Shown here: one piece after another, positions 35,000-43,322 of the stretch
How the letters are laid out: each line of letters opens with the position of its first letter
Numbering within the stretch: position 1 is the first letter of the stretch
Assembly (NCBI RefSeq): GCF_016820245.1
Contig: NZ_JAFCAR010000004.1
Location: 806,001 to 870,000, forward strand
Direction of reading: 5' to 3'
Length of the DNA stretch: 64,000 nt
From: Jannaschia sp. Os4
GTDB lineage: Bacteria > Pseudomonadota > Alphaproteobacteria > Rhodobacterales > Rhodobacteraceae
The notes under the pieces: model-generated
What the model was told of the DNA's origin: nothing
Databases searched by the model: none
What the model saw: the letters and a program-made list of their open reading frames with translations, nothing else
Made by a program: the position numbers and the translations under genes

Positions 35000-35869
35000 A
35001 TGACGCCCGACCTCCTCTGCATCGGCTCGGTCCTGTGGGACGTGATCGGGCGCTCCAACGCCCACATGCGCGTGGGCTCCGACGTGCCGGGGCGGATCAC
35101 GCGCATCCCCGGCGGCGTCGCCCTCAACATCGCGATGGCCGCGCGGGCCTATGGGATGACGCCCGCGCTGCTGTCCTGCGTGGGGCGGGACGCGGAAGGC
35201 GACGAGCTGGTCGCGGCCTGCGCGCGGCTGGGGCTGGTGACGGACACGCTGACGCGCTCGGACGACCTGCCGACGGACGTCTACATGGCGGTGGAGGGGG
35301 CGAACGGGCTGATCGCCGCGATCGCGGACGCCCATTCGCTGGAGCTGGCGGGGGCGCGCATCCTTGAGCCGCTGGAGGGCGCGCTGCGGGGCTGGGACGG
35401 GCCGATCGCGCTGGACGGGAACCTCACGCAGGACCTGCTGGCGCGGATCGCCACGGACCCCGCTTGGGCCGCCCGCGACCTGCGCGTGGCGCCCGCCTCG
35501 CCCGGCAAGGCCGAGCGGCTGCTGCCGCTGCTCTCGCACGGGGCGGCGACGGTCTACGTCAACCTCGAGGAGGCGGGCCTGCTGCTGCACCGCGATCCGG
35601 GGGATGCGGGCGCGGCGGCGGAGGCGCTGCTGGCGCGGGGGCTGCGGCGGGCGGTGGTGACGGACGGGCCGCGGCTGGCGGCGTCGGCGGATGCGGACGG
35701 GGTGCACGTGCGCCGCCCGCCGGCCGTGATGGTCACGCGGGTGACGGGGGCGGGCGACACGTTCATGGCGGCCCACATCGCGGCGGGCGCCGAAGGGCTA
35801 GACGCCGAGGCGGCGCTGGCCCGGGCGGTGGAGGCGGCGGCGGTCTACGTGTCGGGGGACACGTATTGA
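35000..35869 (+). CDS. PfkB family carbohydrate kinase (pseudouridine-kinase-like)
   Basis: This 289-residue ribokinase-fold protein has the N-terminal IGSVLWDVIGR, GGVALNIAMAARAYG, and the C-terminal catalytic VTGAGDTFMAAHIAAG with its base Asp. It has sugar-binding GRDAEGDELV as well. As I recall, relatives with this N-terminus are annotated as pseudouridine kinases (PsuK) and are next to psuG; no glycosidase gene is adjacent here, so the substrate is left open. ATG at 35000. It is coupled to a VOC gene by a TTGA overlap. Confidence 0.85.
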   Translation: MTPDLLCIGSVLWDVIGRSNAHMRVGSDVPGRITRIPGGVALNIAMAARAYGMTPALLSCVGRDAEGDELVAACARLGLVTDTLTRSDDLPTDVYMAVEGANGLIAAIADAHSLELAGARILEPLEGALRGWDGPIALDGNLTQDLLARIATDPAWAARDLRVAPASPGKAERLLPLLSHGAATVYVNLEEAGLLLHRDPGDAGAAAEALLARGLRRAVVTDGPRLAASADADGVHVRRPPAVMVTRVTGAGDTFMAAHIAAGAEGLDAEAALARAVEAAAVYVSGDTY

Positions 35870-36267
35870 CCCCCGTCGCCGTGCCCGTGCTGCGCGTGGC
35901 GCGCCCCACGGACGACATCGCGCGCTGCCTGCCCTTCTACGTGGACGGGCTGGGGCTGGAGGTGCTGGCCCGGTTCGAGGACCATGCGGGGTTCGACGGC
36001 GTGGTGCTCGGGCATCCGAACGCGCCGTGGCACCTGGAGTTGACGACGCATCCCGACCATCCCGCGCCCGTCGCATGGTCGGCGGACGACCTGCTGGTGC
36101 TCTACCTGCCGGACGGGGGGGCATGGCGCGCGGCCTGCGCGCGGCTGCAGGCCGCCGGTCACGGGCCGGTCGCGCCGCTCAACCCCTACTGGGCCGCGCG
36201 CGGCCGGACCTACGCGGATCCCGACGGGCGGCGGGTGGTGCTGCAGAACGCGGACTGGACGGCCTGA
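35866..36267 (+). CDS. VOC family protein
   Basis: This 133-residue protein has the VOC pattern: VPVLRVARPTDDIARCLPFYVDGLGLEVLARFEDHAGFDGVVLGH, followed by HLELTTHP, and a C-terminal TYADPDGRRVVLQNADW. The start is TTG at 35866, which overlaps the kinase's TGA stop as TTGA; an ATG-started version would lack the first strand. It is coupled to the PfkB gene. The substrate is unknown. Confidence 0.83.
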   Translation: MTPVAVPVLRVARPTDDIARCLPFYVDGLGLEVLARFEDHAGFDGVVLGHPNAPWHLELTTHPDHPAPVAWSADDLLVLYLPDGGAWRAACARLQAAGHGPVAPLNPYWAARGRTYADPDGRRVVLQNADWTA

Positions 36268-36320
36268 CGCGGGGCGCGCCTCGCTTGCCGCGCCGCAGCG
36301 GACGCCCTATCCCGTCCGGG

Positions 36321-37010
36321 ATGGCCAAGGACGACCAGACGCCGCGACCCCAGCGGGCCGGGATCCTGACCCGGCTGAGGAACAACTTCCTCACCGGCCT
36401 CGTCGTCATCGCGCCCATCGGGCTGACCTTCTGGCTGGTCTGGTCGGTGATCGGCTGGATCGACGGCTTCGTGCTCCCCTTCGTCCCGCGGCGGTTCAAC
36501 CCCGACATCTGGCTGGCCGAGAACCTCGACTTCCCGATCGACATCCGCGGGATCGGGGTGGCGTTCTTCCTCGTGTTCACGGTGCTCGTCGGCTGGATCG
36601 CCAAGGGGATCATCGGGCGCTCGATCCTGCGCTCGGCCGAGAGCCTCGTGAACCAGACGCCGGTGGTGCGCTCGGTCTACGGGGGCCTCAAGCAGATCGC
36701 CGAGACGATCTTCAGCCAGGACAACACCTCCTTCGAGCGCGCCTGCCTCGTGGAGTATCCGCGCCGGGGCATCTGGGCGATCGGCTTCGTGTCGACCTCG
36801 GCCAAGGGCGAGATCGCGACGCGCGCGCAGGTGCCGATGGTCTCGGTGTTCCTGCCGACCACGCCGAACCCCACGAGCGGCTTCCTCCTCTTCGTGCCGG
36901 AGGATGACGTGACCTATCTGGAGATGACGGTCGAGGACGCCGCCAAGCTCGTGATCTCGGCGGGCCTCGTGTACCCCAACGGCCAAGGCGGCGTGACGAC
37001 GGATCCCTAG
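36321..37010 (+). CDS. DUF502 membrane protein
   Basis: This 229-residue protein has two transmembrane segments (FLTGLVVIAPIGLTFWLVWSVI at about 24-45 and GIGVAFFLVFTVLVGWIAKG at about 75-94) and a soluble C-terminal domain with PVVRSVYGGLKQIAETIFS, YPRRGIWAIGFVS and the FLPTTPNPTSGFLLFVP signature. This is DUF502, a conserved family of unknown function. ATG at 36321. Its 3' end overlaps the convergent hypothetical gene by 4 bases. Confidence 0.93.
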   Translation: MAKDDQTPRPQRAGILTRLRNNFLTGLVVIAPIGLTFWLVWSVIGWIDGFVLPFVPRRFNPDIWLAENLDFPIDIRGIGVAFFLVFTVLVGWIAKGIIGRSILRSAESLVNQTPVVRSVYGGLKQIAETIFSQDNTSFERACLVEYPRRGIWAIGFVSTSAKGEIATRAQVPMVSVFLPTTPNPTSGFLLFVPEDDVTYLEMTVEDAAKLVISAGLVYPNGQGGVTTDP

Positions 37011-37339
37011 AGCGGGACGGCCGCCTGCCCGGCGTCGGGCACGGGGGTCGGATCCATCTCGGGGCCGGGCAGCGGCTCGGTCATCTGCGCCACCTTTCGG
37101 ATCTCGCCGTTCCGCGCGCTCTCGAGATGCATCCGCAGTTCGGGCGAGAGGGTCTCGGGATCGACCCGCACCTTGCCGTGGCGGGCCCACTCGATGTTGG
37201 CGGGGCGCAGCTCCTCCTCGCCGTGGCCCTCGAACCACGCGATGAGGTGGTCGGGCCGGATCAGGCGGATGCCGCCCACGGCGAGGTCGCCGTCGTCGGC
37301 GAAGACCTGATCCTCGAGGGTGATGTCGGCGAGTCCCAT
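37007..37339 (-). CDS. Hypothetical protein, paralogue A of a tandem pair
   Basis: This 110-residue protein is an obvious relative of the next gene upstream: both have M(G/A)L.DI..ED.VF at the start, an (L/A)VG....RPD.L..W.EG.GE core and a HGKV..DP..L motif. The predicted fold is a small beta barrel with a helical C-terminus; I do not recognise the domain. The C-terminal Pro-rich tail (MTEPLPGPEMDPTPVPDAG) is unique to this copy. ATG at 37339 follows AGGAGA. Confidence 0.75.
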   Translation of the reverse strand: MGLADITLEDQVFADDGDLAVGGIRLIRPDHLIAWFEGHGEEELRPANIEWARHGKVRVDPETLSPELRMHLESARNGEIRKVAQMTEPLPGPEMDPTPVPDAGQAAVPL

Positions 37340-37414
37340 GCGCGTCTCCTGTAGCTGTCGCGGAGGAACGCGATCGGAGGGCGCGAGGTCCGATCCCCCC
37401 GCCGCGACATTCTG

Positions 37415-37726
37415 TCAGGCGTCGGTCTCGCCCGCCTCGTCGCCCCGGGGCGGGGGCTGGTCGCCGGCGATCGCGGCGGGATCGCGGAACTCGCCGTCAT
37501 GGGCGTGCAGCAGCCGGTCCCGCATGTCGTCGGGCAGCGCATGGGGATCGAGCACGACCTTGCCGTCATGGGCCGCCGCGACGTGCTCGGCCCCCAGCGT
37601 CGCCTCGCCCCAGCCTTCCAGCCAGACGAGGAGCGAATCCGGCCGCACCTCGCGCACGGCGCCGACGCCGAGGGCGCCCTCGCGCAGGAAGACCTCGTCC
37701 TCGGCGCGGATGTCCTTCAGGGCCAT
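37415..37726 (-). CDS. Hypothetical protein, paralogue B of a tandem pair
   Basis: This 103-residue protein begins MALKDIRAEDEVFLREGALG and shares its core with the following gene: VRPDSLLVWLEGWGEATLG, then HDGKVVLDPHALPDDMRDRLLHAHDGEFRDP. The C-terminus is acidic and Pro-rich. ATG at 37726 follows GGAGGAG. Both copies are intact, so the duplication has been kept. No function can be proposed from sequence. Confidence 0.75.
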   Translation of the reverse strand: MALKDIRAEDEVFLREGALGVGAVREVRPDSLLVWLEGWGEATLGAEHVAAAHDGKVVLDPHALPDDMRDRLLHAHDGEFRDPAAIAGDQPPPRGDEAGETDA

Positions 37727-37819
37727 GGGGTGTCTCCTCCTGCGATGCCTTCGAGAGGGGAACGCGGGAGGGGGGCGGAGGGATGCATCAGGACGGGCTA
37801 CCCTTCCCACCACGATCCG

Positions 37820-38176
37820 CTAGCCGTCCCGAGATGGTCCCTCGGGCCATTCCCAGACAAGGTCGTCTTGTCGGAGCGCGGTCACCAAGGCTGTTGCGCG
37901 TCGCCGCGCGCAGGCACTCTTGCCGAGTGCCATGACGTTCTCCTCGACGTCCACGAGAAACGCGACGACGGCCTCCGAGGGGAGACACCGGCGGACTTGG
38001 TGTGCGGCGTCGATCAGAGAGCGGTCATACTCGTCCGCAAAGGATTGGTTCTCCGCGTGGCTCCATCCCCCGCCCGGTCTCCCTTCCTCCCACAGCAGTC
38101 CGATCGGATCCCAGAGGTTCCACCCATGGTCGCGCACGCGCCATAGCCGGATCCGGGGCGTCGCGGGCGCTGTCAT
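37820..38176 (-). CDS. Orphan protein with DPIG...DEYD motif (immunity-like family)
   Basis: This 118-residue protein contains NLWDPIGLLWEE near residue 20 and ADEYDRSLIDAAHQVR further on, then a VMALGK segment. This WDPIG...DEYD layout resembles a widespread family of short proteins that I know mainly as hypotheticals or putative toxin-immunity proteins. The gene is visibly richer in A and T, especially at third positions, than its neighbours, suggesting recent acquisition. ATG at 38176 is the first start with family character. No toxin gene is adjacent. Confidence 0.65.
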   Translation of the reverse strand: MTAPATPRIRLWRVRDHGWNLWDPIGLLWEEGRPGGGWSHAENQSFADEYDRSLIDAAHQVRRCLPSEAVVAFLVDVEENVMALGKSACARRRATALVTALRQDDLVWEWPEGPSRDG

Positions 38177-38225
38177 CCGAGCGACCACGGCAGAGGGCAG
38201 CGGCGCTTGATCACGACCCTTCAGC

Positions 38226-38822
38226 TCACCCCAGCACGCGGGCGATCTTGGCCTTCGCCGTCTCGGCGTCCTCGCCGTAGGCGATGAGGTCGACGACGGC
38301 GCCGGTCTCGTCGAGCACGAAGACGCTCGCGTAGTGGTCGAGCGTGTAGTCGCCGCCGCCCACCGGGCGCTTCTGCCAGTAGACCTTCCACGAGCGGGCC
38401 ATGTCCCACACCGCCTCGGGCGCGCCGGTGATCCCGAGGATGCGGTCGGACTGCGGCTCGAGGTAGTCCGCGAGGAATTCCGGCGTGTCCCGCTCCGGAT
38501 CGACGGTCACGAAGTAGGCGCCCAACGCGTCCTGCGGGACGTCGAGCTCCGTGAGCCACGTCTCCATGTCGTAGACGGTGGTCGGGCAGACCTCGGGGCA
38601 GCGGGTGAAGCCGAAGAACAGCAGCGAGGGACGACCCTCGAAGGCGGCCTCGGTGATGGTGTTGCCGTCGTGGTCCGTCAGCTCGAACGGCGCGCCGAGC
38701 TCCACGGCCGCCGTGGCGGCGGGCACGGTCCGCGCGTCCGTGACCTCGCGCAGCGCGAAGCCCGCGCCGAGGGCGATCAGGGCGACGGCGGCGCCGCCCG
38801 CGAGGGTGATCCAGCGTGTCAT
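38226..38822 (-). CDS. SCO1/SenC family copper-binding protein
   Basis: This 198-residue protein has an N-terminal membrane anchor (TLAGGAAVALIALGAGFALR) and a thioredoxin-like periplasmic domain. The copper ligands C75 and C79 (FTRCPEVCP) and H163 (YTLDHYASVF) are present. SCO proteins deliver copper to the CuA site of cytochrome c oxidase or act as redox sensors (PrrC in Rhodobacter). No oxidase genes are nearby. ATG at 38822. It lies downstream of the TRAP genes with a 71-base gap. Confidence 0.94.
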   Translation of the reverse strand: MTRWITLAGGAAVALIALGAGFALREVTDARTVPAATAAVELGAPFELTDHDGNTITEAAFEGRPSLLFFGFTRCPEVCPTTVYDMETWLTELDVPQDALGAYFVTVDPERDTPEFLADYLEPQSDRILGITGAPEAVWDMARSWKVYWQKRPVGGGDYTLDHYASVFVLDETGAVVDLIAYGEDAETAKAKIARVLG

Positions 38823-38893
38823 GGCGGATCAGGTGGCATCGCGGCGGGCGGGGCGCAATGCGTCCGCCCGCCGCGTTCTTGCGGGGGTGGAGG

Positions 38894-40345
38894 TCAGTTG
38901 CCGTAGGCCACCGAGGGCAGCCACGTGGTCAGCCCCGGGAAGGCGAACACGATGGCCAGCCCGGTCAACTGCAGCAGCACGAAGGGGATGACGCCCCGGT
39001 AGATGTGGCCCAGCGTCACCCCCGGCGGGCAGACGCCCTTGAGGTAGAACAGCGCGAAGCCCACGGGCGGGGTGAGGAACGAGGTCTGCAGCGTCACCGC
39101 CACGAGGATGGCGAACCACACCACCGACGGGTCGCGGACCACGTCGTAGCCCGGCACCAGCAGCTCCAGCCCGAGGATGATGGGCAGCATGAGCGGCATG
39201 ATGATGATCGTGATCTCGATCCAGTCGAGCAGGAAGCCCAGCAGGAAGACGATGAACAGGATGAAGGCCACGGTCCAGTAGGGGTGCCCGTCGAAGGCGT
39301 TGAGAACCATGTGCTCGATCACCTCGTCGCCCCCGTAGGCGCGCAGCACGTAGGCGAAGAAGTTCGCGGCGAGGAAGATGCCGACGATGTAGCCCGCCGT
39401 GTTGAGGGTGGAGCGCGCCACCTCGACGAAGACGCGGAAGCTCAGCCGTCCGTTGGCGAGCGCCAGCAGGGTCGCGCCGAACGCGCCGAGGCCCGATGCC
39501 TCGGTCGGCGTGGCGATGCCCGCGAAGATCGAACCGAGCACCAGCAGGATCAGCAGGAGCGGCGGGATCACCGCCTTGCCCACGTCGATCCAGACGTCGA
39601 GGCCCACGTGGGCGCCCTCCGCCGGGGCGGGCATCGCGCCGGGGCGGACGAGGCCGTAGAGCACGATGAACAGGATGTAGAGCCCGCCGAGGATCAGGCC
39701 GGGGAAGAGCGCCCCCATGAAGAGGTCGCCCAGCGAGATGGCCAGCTGGTCGGACATGATGACCAGCATGATCGAGGGCGGGATCAGGATGCCCAGCGTG
39801 CCGGCGGCCGCGATGGTGCCGGTGGCGATGGGCTTGGAATAGCCCTGCCCCATCATCTGCGGCAGCGCCATGACGCCGAGCAGCGTGACGGAGGCGCCGA
39901 TCACGCCCGTGGAGGCGGCGAGGATGATCCCGATCAGCAGGACAGTCAGCGCGAGGCCGCCGCGCAGGCCGCCGAACAGGCGCTGCATGCTGTTCATCAT
40001 CCGCTGCGCCACGCCGGACTGGTCCAGCATGAGCCCCATGTAGATGAACATCGGCAGCGCCACGAGCACGGGGTTCTGGACGATGTTGCCGAAGATGCGG
40101 GAGCTGAGCGCGAGGAACTTGCGGTACTCGATCCCGATGCGGTCGAACTCGATCACCTCCTCGAAGGAGCGGCGATAGGGGTCGAGCGCAATCTCGCCCA
40201 GGAGCGCGAAGATCAGCGACACGCCCACGAGGGCGAAGGCCACCGGCACGCCCCGGAAGAGCAGCCAGATGAACATCAGGAACATGGCGAGGACGGCCAG
40301 TTCGTTGAGCGTGAGGAACTGGCCGATGGCGGCGAGGAGGCTCAT
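38894..40345 (-). CDS. dctM: TRAP transporter large permease (DctM type)
   Basis: This 483-residue permease has about 12-13 membrane segments. It carries LIGIILAASTGVIGASVTLLGVMALPQMM, GTLGILIPPSIMLVIMSDQLAIS and FLTPPVGFALFYLKGVCP, all DctM marks. Its longer length and the large DctQ partner fit the subgroup annotated as mannitol/chloroaromatic transport, but the substrate is unknown. ATG at 40345 overlaps the dctQ stop as ATGA. It forms a sodium-driven uptake system with the two genes upstream. Confidence 0.93.
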   Translation of the reverse strand: MSLLAAIGQFLTLNELAVLAMFLMFIWLLFRGVPVAFALVGVSLIFALLGEIALDPYRRSFEEVIEFDRIGIEYRKFLALSSRIFGNIVQNPVLVALPMFIYMGLMLDQSGVAQRMMNSMQRLFGGLRGGLALTVLLIGIILAASTGVIGASVTLLGVMALPQMMGQGYSKPIATGTIAAAGTLGILIPPSIMLVIMSDQLAISLGDLFMGALFPGLILGGLYILFIVLYGLVRPGAMPAPAEGAHVGLDVWIDVGKAVIPPLLLILLVLGSIFAGIATPTEASGLGAFGATLLALANGRLSFRVFVEVARSTLNTAGYIVGIFLAANFFAYVLRAYGGDEVIEHMVLNAFDGHPYWTVAFILFIVFLLGFLLDWIEITIIIMPLMLPIILGLELLVPGYDVVRDPSVVWFAILVAVTLQTSFLTPPVGFALFYLKGVCPPGVTLGHIYRGVIPFVLLQLTGLAIVFAFPGLTTWLPSVAYGN

Positions 40346-41229
40346 CGGACGGTCTCCGGGTCAGCGTCGGGGCCGGGCGCGCCGTCCTTGGACCGGTCGC
40401 GCAGCACGTAGGCGAGGGCGATCAACACGAGGAGCACAACCAGAGCGGCGAGGACCGAGGGCTTTCCCTCCTGGTTCCAGAAGATGTCGACCTCGTTGAA
40501 GAAGTCGGCTCGCGTCGCGCCCCGGTAGTCCTCGGCCATGCCGAGGGCGACCATGCCCCACGCGCCAGCGTAGTAGATCGCGAGCTGGATCGCGAACCAT
40601 GCGGAGGGGAACGCGAACAGCAGGCGCTTCCACCAGTGCGGATGGGTCAGGCGGCCCAGCATGCGGACGTAGGCGAACCACGTCGCCACGGCGATGAAGA
40701 GGAAGGCCACGTTCACGAAGGTCTTGAGGTAGTAGAGCCCGTGGAGGCCGTTCGGGCTGCTGGACCCCTCGCCGGAGGCGATGGACTGCAGCGCGTAGGC
40801 CAGCGTCACGTCCCACGACAGGATGATGAAGGGCAGGAACAGCCATGCGAGGCCGAAGATGTCCCACTTGCGTTGCTTGGCGGGGCGGAACCCGTCGTAG
40901 AAGATGTCGACCCGCACGTGGCTGTTGGTCGTCACCGCGTAGCCCACGCCGACGAGGACGGCCGCGCCGTAGAGCCACCATTGCAGGTCGTCCATCCACG
41001 CTTGGTTGCCCGGTCCGACGCCGATCCGCCCGAGGTTGCGCAGAAGCACCTGCGCCACGATCACGACCATGAGGATCGGGAAGAGCCACGCGAAGAGGTT
41101 GGAGATCGCCACGATGGCGCGGTCGCCGCGCGTGTGGGTCTCGCGGCCCACCTCGCCGGGATCAGAGATGGCGACCATCGGCTCGGCGGCGGTGCCGGCG
41201 ACCGGCTCGGCCTCGACGGGCTGGCTCAT
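40342..41229 (-). CDS. dctQ: TRAP transporter small permease (DctQ type, enlarged)
   Basis: This 295-residue protein is larger than classical DctQ (about 170 residues). It has the DctQ core (LFPILMVVIVAQVLLRNLG, then WLYGAAVLVGVGYAVTTNSHVRVDIFYDGF) plus additional helices to the C-terminus. ATG at 41229 follows GGGGGA; a start at 41253 is possible but less likely. It is coupled to dctM and separated from dctP by a strong hairpin, so it is probably made at lower levels than the binding protein. Confidence 0.88.
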   Translation of the reverse strand: MSQPVEAEPVAGTAAEPMVAISDPGEVGRETHTRGDRAIVAISNLFAWLFPILMVVIVAQVLLRNLGRIGVGPGNQAWMDDLQWWLYGAAVLVGVGYAVTTNSHVRVDIFYDGFRPAKQRKWDIFGLAWLFLPFIILSWDVTLAYALQSIASGEGSSSPNGLHGLYYLKTFVNVAFLFIAVATWFAYVRMLGRLTHPHWWKRLLFAFPSAWFAIQLAIYYAGAWGMVALGMAEDYRGATRADFFNEVDIFWNQEGKPSVLAALVVLLVLIALAYVLRDRSKDGAPGPDADPETVR

Positions 41230-41258
41230 GGAAATCCCCCCTTCCGTCCCCACGGAAA

Positions 41259-41285
41259 GGCCCGGCCCCGTCGAGGGGCCGGGCC
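41259..41285 (-). terminator. Strong hairpin between dctP and dctQ
   Basis: A perfect 11-base stem, GGCCCGGCCCC (41259-41269) with 41275-41285, closes a 5-base loop. On the minus strand it follows dctP and is succeeded by TTT. It likely attenuates transcription into dctQM or protects the dctP 3' end, giving more binding protein than permease. Confidence 0.7.
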
Positions 41286-41306
41286 GGTCATCGGATCAGG
41301 CGCGGA

Positions 41307-42365
41307 TCACTCGGAGCCGCCGCCGCGCGGACGCGGCAGGTAGATCGTATCGCCCCACGTCTTGTAGCCCGCGCGGAACTCCTGGAGGTCGTCCCAGACC
41401 TCCTTGAAGTAGGCGTCCTCGGCGGCCAGCTCGGCGGCGACCTCGTTCCACGTCTCCTCGAAGGTGGCGAGGATCTCGGGCGACCACGTCTTGATGGTCA
41501 CGCCGTTCTGCTCGGTGTTCTCGACCATCGCCGCGAAGTTGGTCGCCTCGCCCTCGGCGAGGTTGGTCGTGATGTTCGCGAGGCAGGCGACGCGGATCTG
41601 TTCTTGGCTGCGCTCGTCGAGATCCTCCCAGCGGTCCTTGTTGATCAGCAGCTCGAACATGGTCGCGGGCTGGTGCCAGCCCGGGAAGTAGTTGAACTTG
41701 GCGATCTGGTGGAAGCCGAGGCGCGCGTCGATGCGGGGCATCGAGAACTCGGTCGCGTCGATGGCGCCGCGCTCCAGCGCCGGGAAGATGTCGCCGCCCG
41801 CGAGCAGCGAGGTCGACACGCCCAGCTTCTGCATCACCTCGGCGCCGAGGCCAAAGAAGCGCATGTTCAGGCCCTGCAGGTCCTCGAGCGAGTTGATCTC
41901 GTTCTTGAACCAGCCGGACGTCTCGGGCGCGATGATTCCGCAGGGCATGACATGAACGTTGTAGCCGTTCTCGTCGTACATGCGCTGGAACAGCTCGGCG
42001 CCGTCGTCGTAGAGCATCCAGCCGAGGAACTCGCCCGCTTCCGGCCCGAAGGGCACGGCGGCGAAGAGCGAGGCGGCCGTGATCTTGCCCTGCCAGTAGC
42101 CGGACGTCGTGTAGGCGGCGTCGACCGAGCCGTTGGACACGGCGTCGAGCGCCTCCAGCGTCGGGACCAGCTCGCCGGGATCGAAGTGCTCGAACTCGAC
42201 GCCCTCGGAGATGCCGTTGATCTTGGCGACGAAGTCGGTGGCCGCCGTGCCGAGGATCGGCAGGTTCTTCCCGAACGCCGACGTCATCTCGAGCGTCTCT
42301 TGGGCGTGCGCCCCCGTGGTGATCAGCGCCGCCGTGGTGGCGAGCGCGATGGCCTTGAGCTTCAT
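41307..42365 (-). CDS. dctP: TRAP transporter substrate-binding protein
   Basis: This 352-residue protein has a signal peptide (MKLKAIALATTAALITTGAHAQ) and the DctP fold, with LQGLNMRFFGLGAEVMQKLGVSTSLLAGGDIFPALERGAIDATEF containing the carboxylate-binding Arg, and FPGWHQPATMFELLINKDRW. It binds the transported solute in the periplasm; the solute is not predictable. ATG at 42365. A GGTAAG...CTTACC inverted repeat lies upstream (42417-42433). Confidence 0.94.
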   Translation of the reverse strand: MKLKAIALATTAALITTGAHAQETLEMTSAFGKNLPILGTAATDFVAKINGISEGVEFEHFDPGELVPTLEALDAVSNGSVDAAYTTSGYWQGKITAASLFAAVPFGPEAGEFLGWMLYDDGAELFQRMYDENGYNVHVMPCGIIAPETSGWFKNEINSLEDLQGLNMRFFGLGAEVMQKLGVSTSLLAGGDIFPALERGAIDATEFSMPRIDARLGFHQIAKFNYFPGWHQPATMFELLINKDRWEDLDERSQEQIRVACLANITTNLAEGEATNFAAMVENTEQNGVTIKTWSPEILATFEETWNEVAAELAAEDAYFKEVWDDLQEFRAGYKTWGDTIYLPRPRGGGSE

Positions 42366-42416
42366 GTGAGCCCCTCCCCTGTTGTTCCGTTCCCCGGGCC
42401 TCCCTGCCCGGAAATT

Positions 42417-42433
42417 GGTAAGCCGTCCTTACC
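42417..42433. promoter_or_regulatory. Inverted repeat upstream of the TRAP operon
   Basis: GGTAAG (42417-42422) and CTTACC (42428-42433) are separated by CCGTC, 52 bases upstream of the dctP start. The half-sites resemble those of GntR-type regulators, but no regulator gene is adjacent. It is a candidate operator. Confidence 0.4.
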
Positions 42434-42524
42434 GGACGATGCGACGGGTGTGAAACAGATTCCTGCCGCCGCGCGACAGATTAGTGCGCGGGGGGCGGGC
42501 GGCGAGGGTCGCGCGCGTTCGGCG

Positions 42525-43322
42525 TCAGAGGCCCGGCACCGGCTTGGACGGCCCCCGGTCCAGCCGCCACGCCTCGGGGCCGACCTCGGGGAAGAGGTCG
42601 CGGACGAGCGGGTCGTGGCCCGGCACGATCAGGTCCGGCGCCGAGGCCAGCGCGCGCAAGGTATCGAAGCCGCGCAGCATCGCCTCGGCGTCCACCACGA
42701 TGGGGAAGAGCTTCCCGGCGTGGACGTTCTCGTAGAAATGCGTGGCGTCGGAGGCGAGGACGAGCCAGCCCGCCTCGGTCCGCACCCGGACGCATTGCAG
42801 CCCTTTGGAGTGGCCGCCGATGCGGTGCACCTCCACCCCGTCCGCGATCTGTCCCGCGCCCTCGTGGAAGACCACCTTGCCCGCGTAGAGCCGCGTCACC
42901 GCCTCGCAGACATGCGCCCCGGTGAAGGGGTGGCGCAGGGCGTCGTGGCACATGCAGGGGCCGGTGGCGTAGGCCATCTCGGCGGGCTGGAGGTGGAGGC
43001 GCGCCCCGGGGAAGAGGTGCAGCCCGCCCGCGTGGTCGTAGTGGAGGTGGGTGACGATCACGTCCTCCACGTCCTCCACCGCCACGCCGCGGCGGGACAG
43101 CGCCTCGCGCGGGTCGAGGTCGATGGGCCGCCCCCGCGCCCTGCCCTCCTCGGCGTCGTAGCCGGTATCGACGAGGATGGTGCGGTCGCCCGAGCGCAGC
43201 AGCCAGACGAAGTAGTCGATAGCGTGGGGCGTGTCGGCGTGGTCGTCGAAGAGGAAGCTGTCGGACCGCGTCCGCCCCCCGGCCCGCGTGCCGTAGCGCA
43301 GCGCCTCGACCTGCCAGATCAC
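42525..43322 (-). CDS. MBL-fold metallohydrolase, AHL-lactonase-like
   Basis: This 265-residue metallo-beta-lactamase-fold protein has the HxHxDH motif at residues 92-97 (VTHLHYDHAGG), a later H171 (GGHSKGLQ), D192 (LASDATH) and H235 (VPGHDP), the full dinuclear zinc set. The SDATHFYENVHAG layout resembles AttM/AiiA-type N-acyl homoserine lactonases, so quorum-signal or lactone hydrolysis is possible, not certain. The GTG start at 43322 overlaps the ABM gene's stop as GTGA. Confidence 0.87.
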   Translation of the reverse strand: MIWQVEALRYGTRAGGRTRSDSFLFDDHADTPHAIDYFVWLLRSGDRTILVDTGYDAEEGRARGRPIDLDPREALSRRGVAVEDVEDVIVTHLHYDHAGGLHLFPGARLHLQPAEMAYATGPCMCHDALRHPFTGAHVCEAVTRLYAGKVVFHEGAGQIADGVEVHRIGGHSKGLQCVRVRTEAGWLVLASDATHFYENVHAGKLFPIVVDAEAMLRGFDTLRALASAPDLIVPGHDPLVRDLFPEVGPEAWRLDRGPSKPVPGL

